Source of the DNA: Ascoidea asiatica
Taxonomy: Eukaryota; Ascomycota; Saccharomycetes; Ascoideales; Ascoideaceae
Assembly: GCA_001600695.1 (NCBI GenBank)
Contig: BCKQ01000008.1
Coordinates: 570,122 to 634,121, forward strand
Length of the DNA: 64,000 nucleotides
Direction: 5' to 3'
Position numbers and translations under genes: made by a program. Within the stretch, counting starts at the first letter, position 1. Each line of letters opens with the position of its first letter. The notes below the pieces were generated by a model, which worked only from the letters and a program-made list of their open reading frames with translations, made no database searches and had not been told where the DNA came from. Below are positions 1 through 9,403 of the stretch, one piece after another.

Positions 1-155
1 GAAATTAAAGCAAAATACTAAAAATATTTATTTATTTCGATTGTGAAAATTGATGAAAAATATATGAAAAAAAAGATAATCAATGAAGAAAAGCATTTAA
101 ACAACTTACTTCATATTAACTAAATTTATACCATATTATATCATATTATATTAAA

Positions 156-1649
156 ATGAAGATTAAAACTATAAGTCGTTCTTCTGATGCTTATGTACCG
201 GTTAGAAATACTCAAAAATCTTCTTTACCTAGAAATTTAGATCCAACTTTACATCCTTTTGAAAAAGCAAGAGAATATACAAAAGCTTTACAATCAACAA
301 AATTAGAAAGATTATTTGCAAAACCTTTTTTATATCAATTAGGTCATGGTCATATAGATGGTGTTTATAAAATTGCAAAAAATTATTCAAATAATGCTAA
401 ATTTGCTTCAGGTTCTGGTGATGGTATAATAAAATATTGGTCTTTAAATNATCCAAAAAATGAATTATTTTCAATAAAAGCTCATGATGGTGTAATAAAA
501 GGTTTAAATATAACTCCTGCGAATCAATTAATAACTTGTGGAGCTGATGATAAAACTATTAAATTATGGTCAATAAAAGATGATGATTATGAATATAAAA
601 AATTAAAATATAAAAATGATAAAGATTCTGATGATGATTCTGATTCTGATATTGATTTAGATGATGGTTTATTTTCTGATAATGAAGAAAATTTAGATGA
701 TGATAATGAATTTATAAATAAAAAATTAAATGAAAGTAAAAATCAACAAGGTTTATTAAAAACTTGGGTTGGTGAAAATGCTTTTCAATCTTTAGATTTT
801 CATAATAATGATTCAAAATTTATAACTGGTGGTTATAATGTTGAATTATGGGATATAAATAGATCAAATCCAATATCAAATTTAACTTGGGGTGCTGATT
901 CAATTGTAAATTTAAAATTTAATCATTTAAAACCAAATATTTTTGCATCTTCAGGTTCTGATAATAATTTAATTTTATATGATTTAAAATCAAATTCTCC
1001 AATTCAAAAATTATTAACTTCTTTTAAAATTAATTCAATTGCTTGGAATCCATTAAAAGCTTATTCTTTTGCAGCAGCTGCTGAAGATCAAAAATCTTAT
1101 CTTTATGATTTAAGAAATTTAAAATCTTCTTTAAATGTTTATAAAGATCATGTAAGTGCAGTTTTAGATATTGATTTTTCTCCAAATGGTAAAGAAATTG
1201 TAACTTCATCTTATGATAAAACTATAAGAATTTTTGAAATAAAATCTGGTAATTCAAGAGATGTTTATCATACAAAAAGAATGCAACATGTATTTCAAGT
1301 TAAATATTCAAATGATTCAAAATATATTTTAAGTGGTTCAGATGATTCTAATATAAGAGTTTGGAGATCAATTGCTTGGGAAAGATCAAATATTAAAACA
1401 AGTAAAGAAAAAATAAAATTACAAGAAATTGAAGAATTAAAAAAGAAATATAAATACATGCCACAAATTAAAAGAATAAGTAAACATAGACATGTACCAC
1501 AAGTTATTAAAAAGAGAAGAGATTTAGATAGAATACAAATTGAAAGCATAAAAANAAAAGAAAATAATGAAAATAGGCATAAGAAACAACAAGATGTCAA
1601 ATATAAAAATGAAAAAGAAAAGCATATTGTTGATTTAGCATTTAAATAA
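156..1649 (+). CDS. SOF1: Sof1-like WD40 protein of the U3 small-subunit processome
   Basis: This 497-residue protein is about the length of yeast Sof1 (DCAF13 family). The N-terminus (KTISRSSDAYVPVR, then NLDPTLHPFEKAREY) is the family opening. WD40 blades follow from about residue 65 to 410, with GH/WD-type ends such as DKTIKLW, YNVELWD, DKTIRIFE and DSNIRVW. An acidic Asp/Glu loop is inserted at about 150-190. The last 90 residues are the basic Sof1-specific tail (YKYMPQIKRISKHRHVPQ). In yeast Sof1 acts in the nucleolus in 18S rRNA processing with U3 snoRNP. The first ATG follows an AT-rich leader and no upstream in-frame ATG is better. Two single Ns make residues near 99 and 467 unknown. 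The gene converges on HEM3. Confidence 0.95.
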   Translation: MKIKTISRSSDAYVPVRNTQKSSLPRNLDPTLHPFEKAREYTKALQSTKLERLFAKPFLYQLGHGHIDGVYKIAKNYSNNAKFASGSGDGIIKYWSLNXPKNELFSIKAHDGVIKGLNITPANQLITCGADDKTIKLWSIKDDDYEYKKLKYKNDKDSDDDSDSDIDLDDGLFSDNEENLDDDNEFINKKLNESKNQQGLLKTWVGENAFQSLDFHNNDSKFITGGYNVELWDINRSNPISNLTWGADSIVNLKFNHLKPNIFASSGSDNNLILYDLKSNSPIQKLLTSFKINSIAWNPLKAYSFAAAAEDQKSYLYDLRNLKSSLNVYKDHVSAVLDIDFSPNGKEIVTSSYDKTIRIFEIKSGNSRDVYHTKRMQHVFQVKYSNDSKYILSGSDDSNIRVWRSIAWERSNIKTSKEKIKLQEIEELKKKYKYMPQIKRISKHRHVPQVIKKRRDLDRIQIESIKXKENNENRHKKQQDVKYKNEKEKHIVDLAFK

Positions 1650-2103
1650 CTAATATAAATCGTATACAGTATAATTGAATATAAAAATAATGATAGAATT
1701 TTTTTAAATTTTTTACAATTTTTTTATTTTAAACTTTAATTTATTTACAATACTTATTTACATTGATTGATTGACATTTTTTGAATAATAAAGTAANAAA
1801 TGAAAAGAAAAGAAAAGAACCGAAAATTTTAAGATAATTAAAATCATATTGCTAGTGTAAAGTCATTTAAAATATGATGATTAAATGAAAGAATTTTGAA
1901 GAAAAAAAATTATTATAAAGTAAAAAAAGCTGATTGAAAACATTAGATAAATGAATGATTGAATGAATAAATAAAAATTGGGTAAAAAAAGGAAAATAAC
2001 AGTTAAAGTTAATGAACAATGATATTATAAAAATAAAAGACATTGATATTGTACAGGTGATTGATAAATAGATAATTTAATAATAGTTTTTTTTGTTTTT
2101 AAA
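1650..2103. other. SOF1-HEM3 convergent intergenic region
   Basis: This stretch lies between two 3' ends. It is plain A/T-rich sequence with T-runs that could serve as polyadenylation signals for both genes. I see no ORF, RNA gene or repeat in it. Confidence 0.6.
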
Positions 2104-3357
2104 TTAATGAATTTTTTCAAAATTTATTTCATCTAAAATTTCTTTTGCACCTTTATTAATTAAAATTTTAGCTAAATTTGAACCAACAGATTGACAACTA
2201 TTAAGAAATTGATTTGAAAATTCACCTTCAAAAGGTATAATTTTTTGAAAAATTTCATTTTGAACAAATTTTTTACCATCAACAGATATTACAATTGCTT
2301 TTAAATTTAAAATATTTGTTGATTGATTTAAATTTGATTCAACACCAATTGGTACAGAACAACCACCTTCAAGAGCTCTTAATAAACTTCTTTCTGCAAT
2401 ACAACAAGCAGAAGTCATTGGACATATAATTTTATTTATAATTTTAGAAATATATGGATTATTTGATTTAATTTCAATACCTAAAGCACCTTGACCAACN
2501 GCATGATAAATTCCAGAATTTTTTGAATTTAAATGTTGAGTAATTCTATTTGATAAATTTAATCTTATTAAACCTGCAGAAGCTAAAATTATACATGAAT
2601 AATTATTTTTTGGATCATCTAATTTATTTAATCTTGTAATTAAATTACCTCTAATAGTTTTAAATTTTAAATTTGGATAATTTTTTAATAATTGAGCAGA
2701 TCTTCTAATTGAAGAAGTTCCAACAATTGAACCTGATGGTAAATCATTTAAAGATTTAAAATTTGAATTTAATGGCATTACTAAAGCATCAGAAGGATCT
2801 TCTCTTTTTGTAATTGCAATTAATTTAAATTCATTTGGTAATTGAGTTGGCATATCTTTTAATGAATGTACAACTAAATCTAATTTTGGAAAATTTTGAA
2901 ATTTAGTTAATAATAAAATTTCTAATTCTTTTGTCCATAAAGATTTACCACCAAAAGAATATAAAGGTTTTTGTTGAATTTTATCACCTAAAGTTGATAA
3001 AGAAATTAAATTAATTTTAAAATTTTGAAAATTTAAATTTTTTAAAATTTCATCTTTTATTATCTCACATTGTTTTATTGCTAAAGTTGATTTTCTACCA
3101 CCAATATTTATAAAATTTGAAATNAATGGATTATTATCATTTTGATTAATAATTAAAGAAGATAATTGTATATCTTCTGGATTTATATGATTTTCTTGAT
3201 CAATAGTATCTAAATGATCTTTAAATTTTAAAGAAGAATCATTNGAAGATGAAGGATTTGAAGATAAAGAAGTTGAAGTTGTCATTATTGAATTTGTATT
3301 TGATAATGAAATTATTGAATTTAATGAAGAAGTTGAAGAATTTAAACTATTTGACAT
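2104..3357 (-). CDS. HEM3: porphobilinogen deaminase (hydroxymethylbilane synthase)
   Basis: The enzyme joins four porphobilinogen units into hydroxymethylbilane, the third step of heme synthesis, in the cytosol. From about residue 86 the sequence is typical: INIGGRKSTLAIKQ, then LVVHSLKDMPTQLP, then GTSSIRRSAQL, then TIRGNLITRLNKL. The dipyrromethane-cofactor Cys lies in ALEGGCSVPIG at about residue 333. The family is usually near 330-350 residues. This ORF is 417 because of a Ser/Asn-rich N-terminal extension of about 85 residues. An in-frame ATG at about residue 25 (MTTSTS) is an alternative start, but neither start removes the extension. It shares its upstream region with the divergent NFU1 gene. 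Confidence 0.95.
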   Translation of the reverse strand: MSNSLNSSTSSLNSIISLSNTNSIMTTSTSLSSNPSSXNDSSLKFKDHLDTIDQENHINPEDIQLSSLIINQNDNNPXISNFINIGGRKSTLAIKQCEIIKDEILKNLNFQNFKINLISLSTLGDKIQQKPLYSFGGKSLWTKELEILLLTKFQNFPKLDLVVHSLKDMPTQLPNEFKLIAITKREDPSDALVMPLNSNFKSLNDLPSGSIVGTSSIRRSAQLLKNYPNLKFKTIRGNLITRLNKLDDPKNNYSCIILASAGLIRLNLSNRITQHLNSKNSGIYHXVGQGALGIEIKSNNPYISKIINKIICPMTSACCIAERSLLRALEGGCSVPIGVESNLNQSTNILNLKAIVISVDGKKFVQNEIFQKIIPFEGEFSNQFLNSCQSVGSNLAKILINKGAKEILDEINFEKIH

Positions 3358-4713
3358 TTGGAGATAAATTATTAAGTTTTGATATTTAAGAGTAATGAAG
3401 ATTTGATAAGATTTGATAAGTTATGATAATATAAGTTATATGAATANGTAATATGTATATGTAATATAATTATTTGAATAATAAATTTATTTAAAAGAGT
3501 ATCAATAGATCAATATATAAATAAATATGAATATAATTATAATTATAAAGAAAATTAGAAATAATTCGAATATTAATAAATAAATAACCTTTAAATGGAC
3601 ATAAATATTGATAATTTTTAAAATCTTATGATTAATTAGATATTTTGGATACGAGAATAAACAAATAAAAGAATAAAACCTTTTCAAAATAAATTAATTA
3701 AAAAACATAAGAATAAAAAGAAATACAGTCCAAGATAATAAGTTTATTTCTTTTNATCTTTTTTTTTTTATCGATTGTTTTGGGATAAAAATGATAAAAG
3801 ATTGATTTGATTAGAAATTGAGATGATTGATGGATTTGAATTTGTTAAGGACTTAAAATGGAAAAAAAAATTAGTTTGGTGAAAATAATGAAAAATATTT
3901 AAAATTAATGAAAATATTGGGAATATTATGAAAATAGTCATAAAACACTAAGAAAATAAGTCTATTGTTGAAATTCCGCAATGAAATCTTTTCAGTTCCC
4001 GATGTTTTCAGTATTGCTTTGCAGGCAGTCAGGTGACTCCAGTGAGGAGTTCATCAAAAAGTCCAGAACCTGCTGTTGTTAAGTGTGTGCAGAGGAAACT
4101 CGCGCTGAACCAGTCCCAATCAGGTTAAAAGATTGCACAAGAGCCGGCGGAATCTCAGCCAATCAGGGCACGCGAAAAGGTCAGAGCTTCATCAGGTACA
4201 ATAAGCTTAGTAAACGTATGTTAATGTAGACCCATTAAGCTGGNATTTAACAATGGTATCCAATTTTGGGGTACTTCTTTGGATATAATATATCCCGTTT
4301 TCCGTTTATGAGACCATTTATGTAGATTTTCTAAAAAAGGACGGAAAGTGTCTCCGATCCTCAGAAATATCAGCCGACTGCCACCGGAAATCACCTGACT
4401 GTCCCTGATCTTTCCGGCTGCCTGCTGGCCTATGATTTGTGCTGTATTTGTGATTAGTAATGAAATAGTAATGATAACAATAACAATAACAATAACAATA
4501 ACAATAATAGTAACAATAATAAAGATAATGATCTTGATAATGATCATAATAATAACGATAACAATATATCATTTGAATTGAAAGCGATTATATATATATT
4601 AATCAAAATATCTGAATGAAGTTATAATAGAATCATCATAGAATCATCTTTTTCATTATTTATTATATTATAAATCTCTTTCAAGCTCACAACACACATA
4701 CTCAAAACAAAAA
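3358..4713. other. HEM3-NFU1 divergent promoter region with a GC-rich island
   Basis: This 1.36-kb divergent spacer is AT-rich at both edges. It holds a sharply GC-richer block at about 3960-4440. That block carries an inverted repeat (CCGGAAA at 4384-4390, TTTCCGG at 4411-4417) and a CACGCGAAAA word near 4168. An AATAAC microsatellite follows at about 4466-4510. Short ORFs cross the block, but they are not conserved and switch frame between strands, so I see no gene here. Confidence 0.6.
4384..4417. repeat. CCGGAAA/TTTCCGG inverted repeat
   Basis: Seven-base perfect arms (4384-4390 and 4411-4417) are separated by 20 nt inside the GC-rich block between HEM3 and NFU1. The CCGGAA word recurs in other GC islands of this window, near 27268 and 40708. 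It could be a paired site for a zinc-cluster or other dimeric factor; this is inference. Confidence 0.5.
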
Positions 4714-5577
4714 TTGCATATATCTTTTTTTCAAATAATGTTTAATAAAATTAGTAAAATATCATTAAATTTAANAATAAATTCAAAAATAATTTCAAAA
4801 TCATTCAATTATCCAAGTTTAATTCCATTATCAATAACGAGAAATTTATTTATTCAAACTGAAGAAACTCCAAATGAAAAAGCTTTAAAATTTTTACCAT
4901 CAATAATTTTATTACCAGAAAATGAAACAAAAGAATTTTTAAATGGTAGACAAGCTTATAATTCTCCATTAGCAAAAAAATTATTTACTTTAGATGATAT
5001 TAATTCAATTATGTTTGGACATAATTTTATAACAATTCAAAAAAAAAGTGAAATTTCATGGAATTTATTAAAACCAGAAATTTTTTCAATATTAACTGAA
5101 TATTTATCAAATCCAGATCCTAAAGAAATTTCAAATTTAATTATTGATAATTCTATAGAATTAAATGATAATGATAAATCTTTATTATCAAATTCAAATT
5201 CAAATTTAAACATAAATCAAAATATTAATGAAGAAGATGATGAAGTAATTTCAATGATTAAAGAATTAATTTTTACAAAAATTAGACCTGCAATTCAAGA
5301 TGATGGTGGTGATATAAAATTCATTTCTTTTGATCATAATTCAGGTACTGTAAATTTAAAATTACAAGGTGCATGTAGAAGTTGTGATTCATCTTCAATA
5401 ACTTTAAAAAATGGTATTGAATCAATGTTAAAATATTATATTGAAGAAGTTAAAAATGTTAAACAAATTGATGATAATGATGAATCAAATATTGATCAAA
5501 TTGTTAAAATTGCAAAAGAAAAATCTAAAAATTTAAATAATGAAAATATTATTAATGATATACCTCCTTCTCTTTAA
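4714..5577 (+). CDS. NFU1: mitochondrial NifU-like Fe-S cluster protein
   Basis: Nfu1 helps deliver 4Fe-4S clusters to target enzymes such as lipoate synthase and aconitase in the mitochondrial matrix. Residues from about 50 to 145 form the Nfu N-terminal domain (NEKALKFLPS, RQAYNSPLAKKLF, IMFGHNFITI). An acidic linker follows. The C-terminal NifU domain contains IRPAIQDDGGDIKF and the CxxC pair GACRSC at about residues 221 and 224. A second ATG at 4738 (MFNKISKISLNL) gives a more usual basic, amphipathic presequence than the first (MHISFFQI) and may be the true start. The C-terminal tail is Asn/Lys-rich and not conserved. Length (287) fits the fungal family. Confidence 0.93.
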   Translation: MHISFFQIMFNKISKISLNLXINSKIISKSFNYPSLIPLSITRNLFIQTEETPNEKALKFLPSIILLPENETKEFLNGRQAYNSPLAKKLFTLDDINSIMFGHNFITIQKKSEISWNLLKPEIFSILTEYLSNPDPKEISNLIIDNSIELNDNDKSLLSNSNSNLNINQNINEEDDEVISMIKELIFTKIRPAIQDDGGDIKFISFDHNSGTVNLKLQGACRSCDSSSITLKNGIESMLKYYIEEVKNVKQIDDNDESNIDQIVKIAKEKSKNLNNENIINDIPPSL

Positions 5578-5815
5578 TATTTCTCTAATTACCTTTATAT
5601 ATCTTTTATATTTTATTTTCTAATAGCTGTAATATACTCTACTCTACTCATACTCATACTAATAATNATAATAATACCAATACAAATTCAAATACAAATA
5701 AACACTAATTAATAATAAAAATATATTTTTCATTTGTATTCATTTTAAAACCTTATCAATCGAGTAAATCGACTATTTGTGAGACAACAACTCAAATTAT
5801 TCAGGACAAGCAATA

Positions 5816-5862
5816 TAGCCCTACAATTATTTACCCTATTACACGTGTAATATATTAGGGCT
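5816..5862. promoter_or_regulatory. composite ribosomal-protein promoter element: inverted Tbf1-like sites around a Cbf1-like E-box
   Basis: TAGCCCTA (5816-5823) and TTAGGGCT (5855-5862) are inverted copies of the Tbf1-type word. Between them lies a perfect 14-base palindrome, ATTACACGTGTAAT (5838-5851), centred on CACGTG. Tbf1 plus Cbf1 control of ribosomal-protein genes is established in Candida albicans. The arrangement is about 535-580 bp upstream of the RPL33 start codon. Assignment to these factors is inference from motif and context. Confidence 0.7.
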
Positions 5863-5908
5863 GTTGTGTTAAATATTGAAATAAACAGTCNGAATAATTA
5901 CCATTGAA

Positions 5909-5914
5909 CACGTG
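5909..5914. promoter_or_regulatory. second CACGTG E-box upstream of RPL33
   Basis: A second CACGTG, in the context GAACACGTGTTTT, lies 67 bp after the first and about 485 bp before the RPL33 ATG. It is a possible Cbf1 or other bHLH site. Confidence 0.45.
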
Positions 5915-6396
5915 TTTTCTAGAGTGGCCTCAGCCCGCACTCATTTTTTCAGCTTCTGTGAAAAGTTTTGAAAAATAATAAGCAGGTCATGGGATATAGA
6001 TTTTAGTAATGGGACTTTTTAGTAGATATTTATTTGCTTCCAGTTTATTTTAACACCATCAGACACCGCAACTTTGGAATTTTATGTTCTTTTTCTCGTT
6101 TTTCGTGGTTTTCCTTAAGTGTGTTTCCACTCCGTTGCAAATCCTGCTGCTATTCTCAGTAACAACAGTCCACAAGCAATTTGATTGAATATGCTTTTGG
6201 TTTTGGTTTTGGTTTTGGTTTGGGCTTTGATTCTGGTTTGGATAGCGAAGATGAACCATCAATATTGAATAACAAACAATTGAAGATTGAATAATATTAA
6301 AAAAAAAATATATTGAAATTAGTGTCAGTATATTAAAAATATCAGAAAAAATAATTAAACACATAAAAAAATCAATAATAATAAAGAATATTAAAA

Positions 6397-7418
6397 ATGA
6401 CTGATTCACATAGATGTATGTTTAAAACTATTTAATAATTAATTAATTGATTAAATGATAATTTAATAAAAATTAAAATGAGTAAAATATAATCATTAAA
6501 AATGGAACTATAAAGAAAATGAATGAATTCAACCAAAGGAATATATAAAAATATGAATAATAGAGGATTTGTAGATTTTTATTAAATGAAAAATTGGAAA
6601 TCTGATAAATGAAATATGATATTATAATAGTTAATTTATTGAATAAAGATATTTTAGACTTTAATTAAAAGAATTCAAGAACAAAATTAGTGTATATATA
6701 AAGAGGGATAGAAATTTGAATAAACTAATCAAAATAAACTTAAAGTATACTAAAATTATAATAATTCAACTATTTTTAAACTATTTTTAAATTGGAATTA
6801 TGAATATGAATAGGTACTTTAAAAAGTAATAAACTAATATATAAAACTAAATTGCCAAATAATAAACTACATCTCTCTATAACTCCAATATTTCAAGAGT
6901 TAATTAATTGAAGTTCGTTCAATATCGAATCTCAATAACAATCACATATTTCAAATCTTATAATGTCAAATCAATTTCTTCAATAATTTTATCTTTTAAT
7001 CATTTAATCATTGACAAAATCATTCAAGTTTAATATAAATAAATCATTTGAATCAATTTACTAACTAATTATTTTACTTTTTTCTATTATTTTCCTTATT
7101 TTTTTTATAATAGTGTATGTTAGAGGTAAACATATCTCATACCAAAGTAGTAAACATATTACTCATCCAAAATGTTCTTTAATTAAAGTTGAAGGTGTTT
7201 CTAATCCTGAAGAAGCTAAATTTTATTTAGGTAAACGTATTGCTTATGTTTATAGAGCTTCAAAAGAAATTAGAGGTTCTAAAATTAGAGTCATTTGGGG
7301 TAAAGTTACAAGAACTCATGGTAATTCTGGTATTGTTCGTGCTTCATTTAAAAAAAATTTACCTGCAAAAACTTTTGGTGCTACTGTAAGAATTATGCTT
7401 TATCCATCAAATATTTAA
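6397..7418 (+). CDS. RPL33: 60S ribosomal protein eL33 (L35Ae), spliced, two exons
   Basis: Exon 1 is 6397-6415 (M-T-D-S-H-R plus the first base of a Leu codon) and exon 2 is 7114-7418. Joined, they encode 107 residues, the length of yeast Rpl33. Exon 2 has [10 protein letters not shown], the near-invariant [30 protein letters not shown] and the end [14 protein letters not shown]. Read alone, exon 2 lacks an ATG at the right place, which is what exposed the intron. The donor is GTATGT at 6416, the branch point TACTAAC at 7059-7065, and the acceptor TAG ends at 7113. Yeast RPL33 genes also carry an early intron, interrupting the Leu codon after the His-Arg pair as I recall it. The protein is a structural component of the large subunit. 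Confidence 0.95.
6416..7113 (+). other. spliceosomal intron of RPL33
   Basis: This is a 698-nt phase-1 intron with donor GTATGT (6416-6421), a perfect TACTAAC branch point (7059-7065), a polypyrimidine stretch and acceptor TAATAG ending at 7113. The branch-to-acceptor distance is about 50 nt. The body is AT-rich. I see no box C/D or other snoRNA motif in it, but I cannot exclude one by eye. Confidence 0.93.
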
Positions 7419-7637
7419 ATTTAAATTTAAATTTATATTCAAATAAATATATAATTATAANTAAATTTAATTTATGTTTTTAATTAATCATNAGTCTTTT
7501 TTGAGAATAAATGTATCACTATAATATATAAAAATAATTTATTAAATTACTTATTGTAAATAAAGCATACTTTAGGACATAATGCCAGGACAACAAAACC
7601 GAAACTATAGGTCAAGATCAGTCCAGGATATATGTTA

Positions 7638-7656
7638 ATATCCGACACGCGGATAT
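7638..7656. repeat. ATATCCG/CGGATAT hairpin
   Basis: Perfect 7-base arms (7638-7644 and 7650-7656) flank a 5-base loop, ACACG. It lies about 260 bp before the ERG26 start. The CGGATA word recurs in most GC islands of this window. Confidence 0.6.
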
Positions 7657-7670
7657 ATAAATCCTTATAT

Positions 7671-7695
7671 CACGGAATTCTTTATCTTTTCCGTG
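7671..7695. repeat. CACGGAA/TTCCGTG hairpin
   Basis: Perfect 7-base arms (7671-7677 and 7689-7695) flank an 11-base T-rich loop, 15 bp after the CGGATAT hairpin. A hairpin with related arms (TCCGTG/CACGGA) occurs after the tRNA gene at 17104-17126. Confidence 0.55.
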
Positions 7696-7915
7696 GCTCT
7701 CGTACAAATCTCGTTTAAATCTTACTTTCTCACCGGCTCACATTGTTCTGTCTGTTCATCTCGAAAACACTGCTGATTTTGTAAGGGGATATTTATCTGG
7801 GATCAATTCCAATTTTGAATTTATTATATAATATCATTGAAATATCATTTTTTTATTAATTTTAATGATATAGATATTTCATTTAATAATAATAACAACA
7901 AGAATAACAATAACA

Positions 7916-8971
7916 ATGAGTAGTACACCTTTATCTTCTGTTCTTTTAATTGGTGGAGCCGGTTTTTTAGGTCTTCATTTAGTTCAACAATTTTATAATT
8001 TACCAAATAGACCTGAAATACATGTATTTGATGTACGTCCATTACCAGAAAAATTATCAACATATTTTACTTTTAATCCAAAAGAAATTATATTTCATAA
8101 AGGTGATTTAACATCACCTGAAGATGTTAAATCCGCAATTTTAAAAAGTAAATGTCAAATTATTGTACATTCTGCATCTCCAATGCATGGTTTAAAACAA
8201 GAAATTTATGAAAAAGTTAATGTTCAAGGTACAAAAAATTTAATAAATTGTGCAAAAGAATTAAAAGTTCTTGGAATTGTTTATACATCATCTGCAGGTG
8301 TTATATTTAATGGACAAGATGTTCATAATGCTGATGAATCTTGGCCAATACCAAAAATTCCAATGGATGGTTATAATGATACAAAAGCAAGAGCAGAAAA
8401 AATGATTTTAGATTCAAATTCTTTTAAAGATAATTTTTTAACTGTTGCTTTACGTCCTGCAGGAATTTTTGGACCTGGTGATAGACAATTAGTACCTGGT
8501 TTAAGAGCTGTTGCAAAATTAGGTCAATCTAAATTTCAAATTGGTGATAATAATAATTTATTTGATTGGACATTTGTTGGAAATGTTGCAGATAGTCATG
8601 TATTAGCAGCTGAAAAACTTTTAAATTTAAAATTATCAAAAGAAATTGGTGGTCAAGCATTTTTTATAACAAATGATGCACCAACATATTTTTGGACTTT
8701 AGCAAGATCAGTTTGGAAAGCTGATGGTCATATAGATAATTATAATATTGTATTATCAAGACCAATTGCTTTAATTGTTGGATATTTATCTGAATTTTTT
8801 TCAAATCTTGTTGGTAAAGAAGCTGGTTTAACACCATTTAGAGTTAAAGTTGTTTGTGCTGTACGTTATCATAATATTTCAAAAGCAAAAAAATTACTTG
8901 ATTATAAACCAAAAGTTAGTATTTCTGAAGGTATTAAATATACTTTAACTTGGATGGATGAAACTTCTTGA
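7916..8971 (+). CDS. ERG26: sterol-4-alpha-carboxylate 3-dehydrogenase (C-3 sterol dehydrogenase)
   Basis: Erg26 oxidises and decarboxylates the 4-carboxysterol intermediate during C-4 demethylation in ergosterol synthesis, at the ER with Erg25, Erg27 and Erg28. The 351 residues match the family (yeast Erg26 is about 349). The nucleotide-binding loop is LIGGAGFLG at residues 11-19 and DVRP follows the second strand. The SDR catalytic pair lies in GYNDTKARAEK at about 152-162. Downstream are ALRPAGIFGPGDRQ and FDWTFVGNVADSHVLA, typical of 3-beta-HSD-like enzymes. The ATG follows a purine-rich AT leader. The gene converges on the GPI-protein gene. Confidence 0.95.
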   Translation: MSSTPLSSVLLIGGAGFLGLHLVQQFYNLPNRPEIHVFDVRPLPEKLSTYFTFNPKEIIFHKGDLTSPEDVKSAILKSKCQIIVHSASPMHGLKQEIYEKVNVQGTKNLINCAKELKVLGIVYTSSAGVIFNGQDVHNADESWPIPKIPMDGYNDTKARAEKMILDSNSFKDNFLTVALRPAGIFGPGDRQLVPGLRAVAKLGQSKFQIGDNNNLFDWTFVGNVADSHVLAAEKLLNLKLSKEIGGQAFFITNDAPTYFWTLARSVWKADGHIDNYNIVLSRPIALIVGYLSEFFSNLVGKEAGLTPFRVKVVCAVRYHNISKAKKLLDYKPKVSISEGIKYTLTWMDETS

Positions 8972-9403
8972 AATGATATTTAATTTTTTTAATAATTTCA
9001 TCTCATTTCATTTTTTTATGTTTACTTATTCTTTGTGTTTATTTCTTTGTTAACTTTATTTTATTTTATTTCATTCTATTTTTCTATTTTTATTTTACTT
9101 TTTTTTTTGCATATATTCAAGACATTCCTATGAATGAATGAAAATATTTATAATAAACTATACATGAACATGTAAATATATAAATGTTTATTTGATTACG
9201 ATATATTGAATTTTAAATAACAGTCCCGAAAAGTTTAGATTAAATTGATATATAACTTAAAAAAAAGAGAAGATAAAACTAAAGTTAAAAGTGAAAGTAA
9301 AAGTCAATTAAAAAGTAAACAAAAAATAGTCAAAATTTTAAAAAATAGTATTTTGTTTCTTTAAAAATGGATTTATTAATTAAAATTGAAATTTGAATTA
9401 AAA
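8972..9403. other. convergent 3' region of ERG26 and the GPI-protein gene
   Basis: Only T-rich and A-rich 3'-UTR-like sequence is visible. No ORF, RNA gene or clear repeat was seen. Confidence 0.6.

Larger units (their letters stand above)
5578..6396. other. NFU1-RPL33 spacer and RPL33 upstream region
   Basis: The region holds the NFU1 3' end, a composite Tbf1/Cbf1-like element (5816-5862), a second CACGTG (5909-5914), a GC-richer stretch (about 5900-6180) and a GGTTTT microsatellite at about 6193-6220. It is the upstream region of the spliced ribosomal-protein gene that starts at 6397. An ORF on the reverse strand (6059-6409) is a by-product of the microsatellite and is not supported. Confidence 0.6.
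7419..7915. other. RPL33-ERG26 spacer with ERG26 promoter and hairpin pair
   Basis: The first 140 bases are AT-rich and probably belong to the RPL33 3' end. A GC-richer block at about 7565-7800 contains two hairpins (7638-7656, 7671-7695). It also contains TCGTTTA near 7713, resembling the core of Upc2 sterol-response sites; this last point is weak. ERG26 starts at 7916 after an AT-rich leader with AATAAC repeats. Confidence 0.5.

Noticed and set aside
3955-4445. Solo LTR or transposon remnant
   Set aside because: No terminal TG...CA pair with target duplication, no primer-binding site and no coding remnant could be found.
4221-4572. Two overlapping minus-strand ORFs between HEM3 and NFU1
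   Set aside because: They run through an AATAAC microsatellite and a GC island, give Ile/Val/Tyr runs, and share no recognisable domain.
6059-6409. Minus-strand ORF of 116 codons upstream of RPL33
   Set aside because: It is built on a GGTTTT microsatellite (Asn-Gln repeats) and overlaps RPL33 exon 1 on the other strand.
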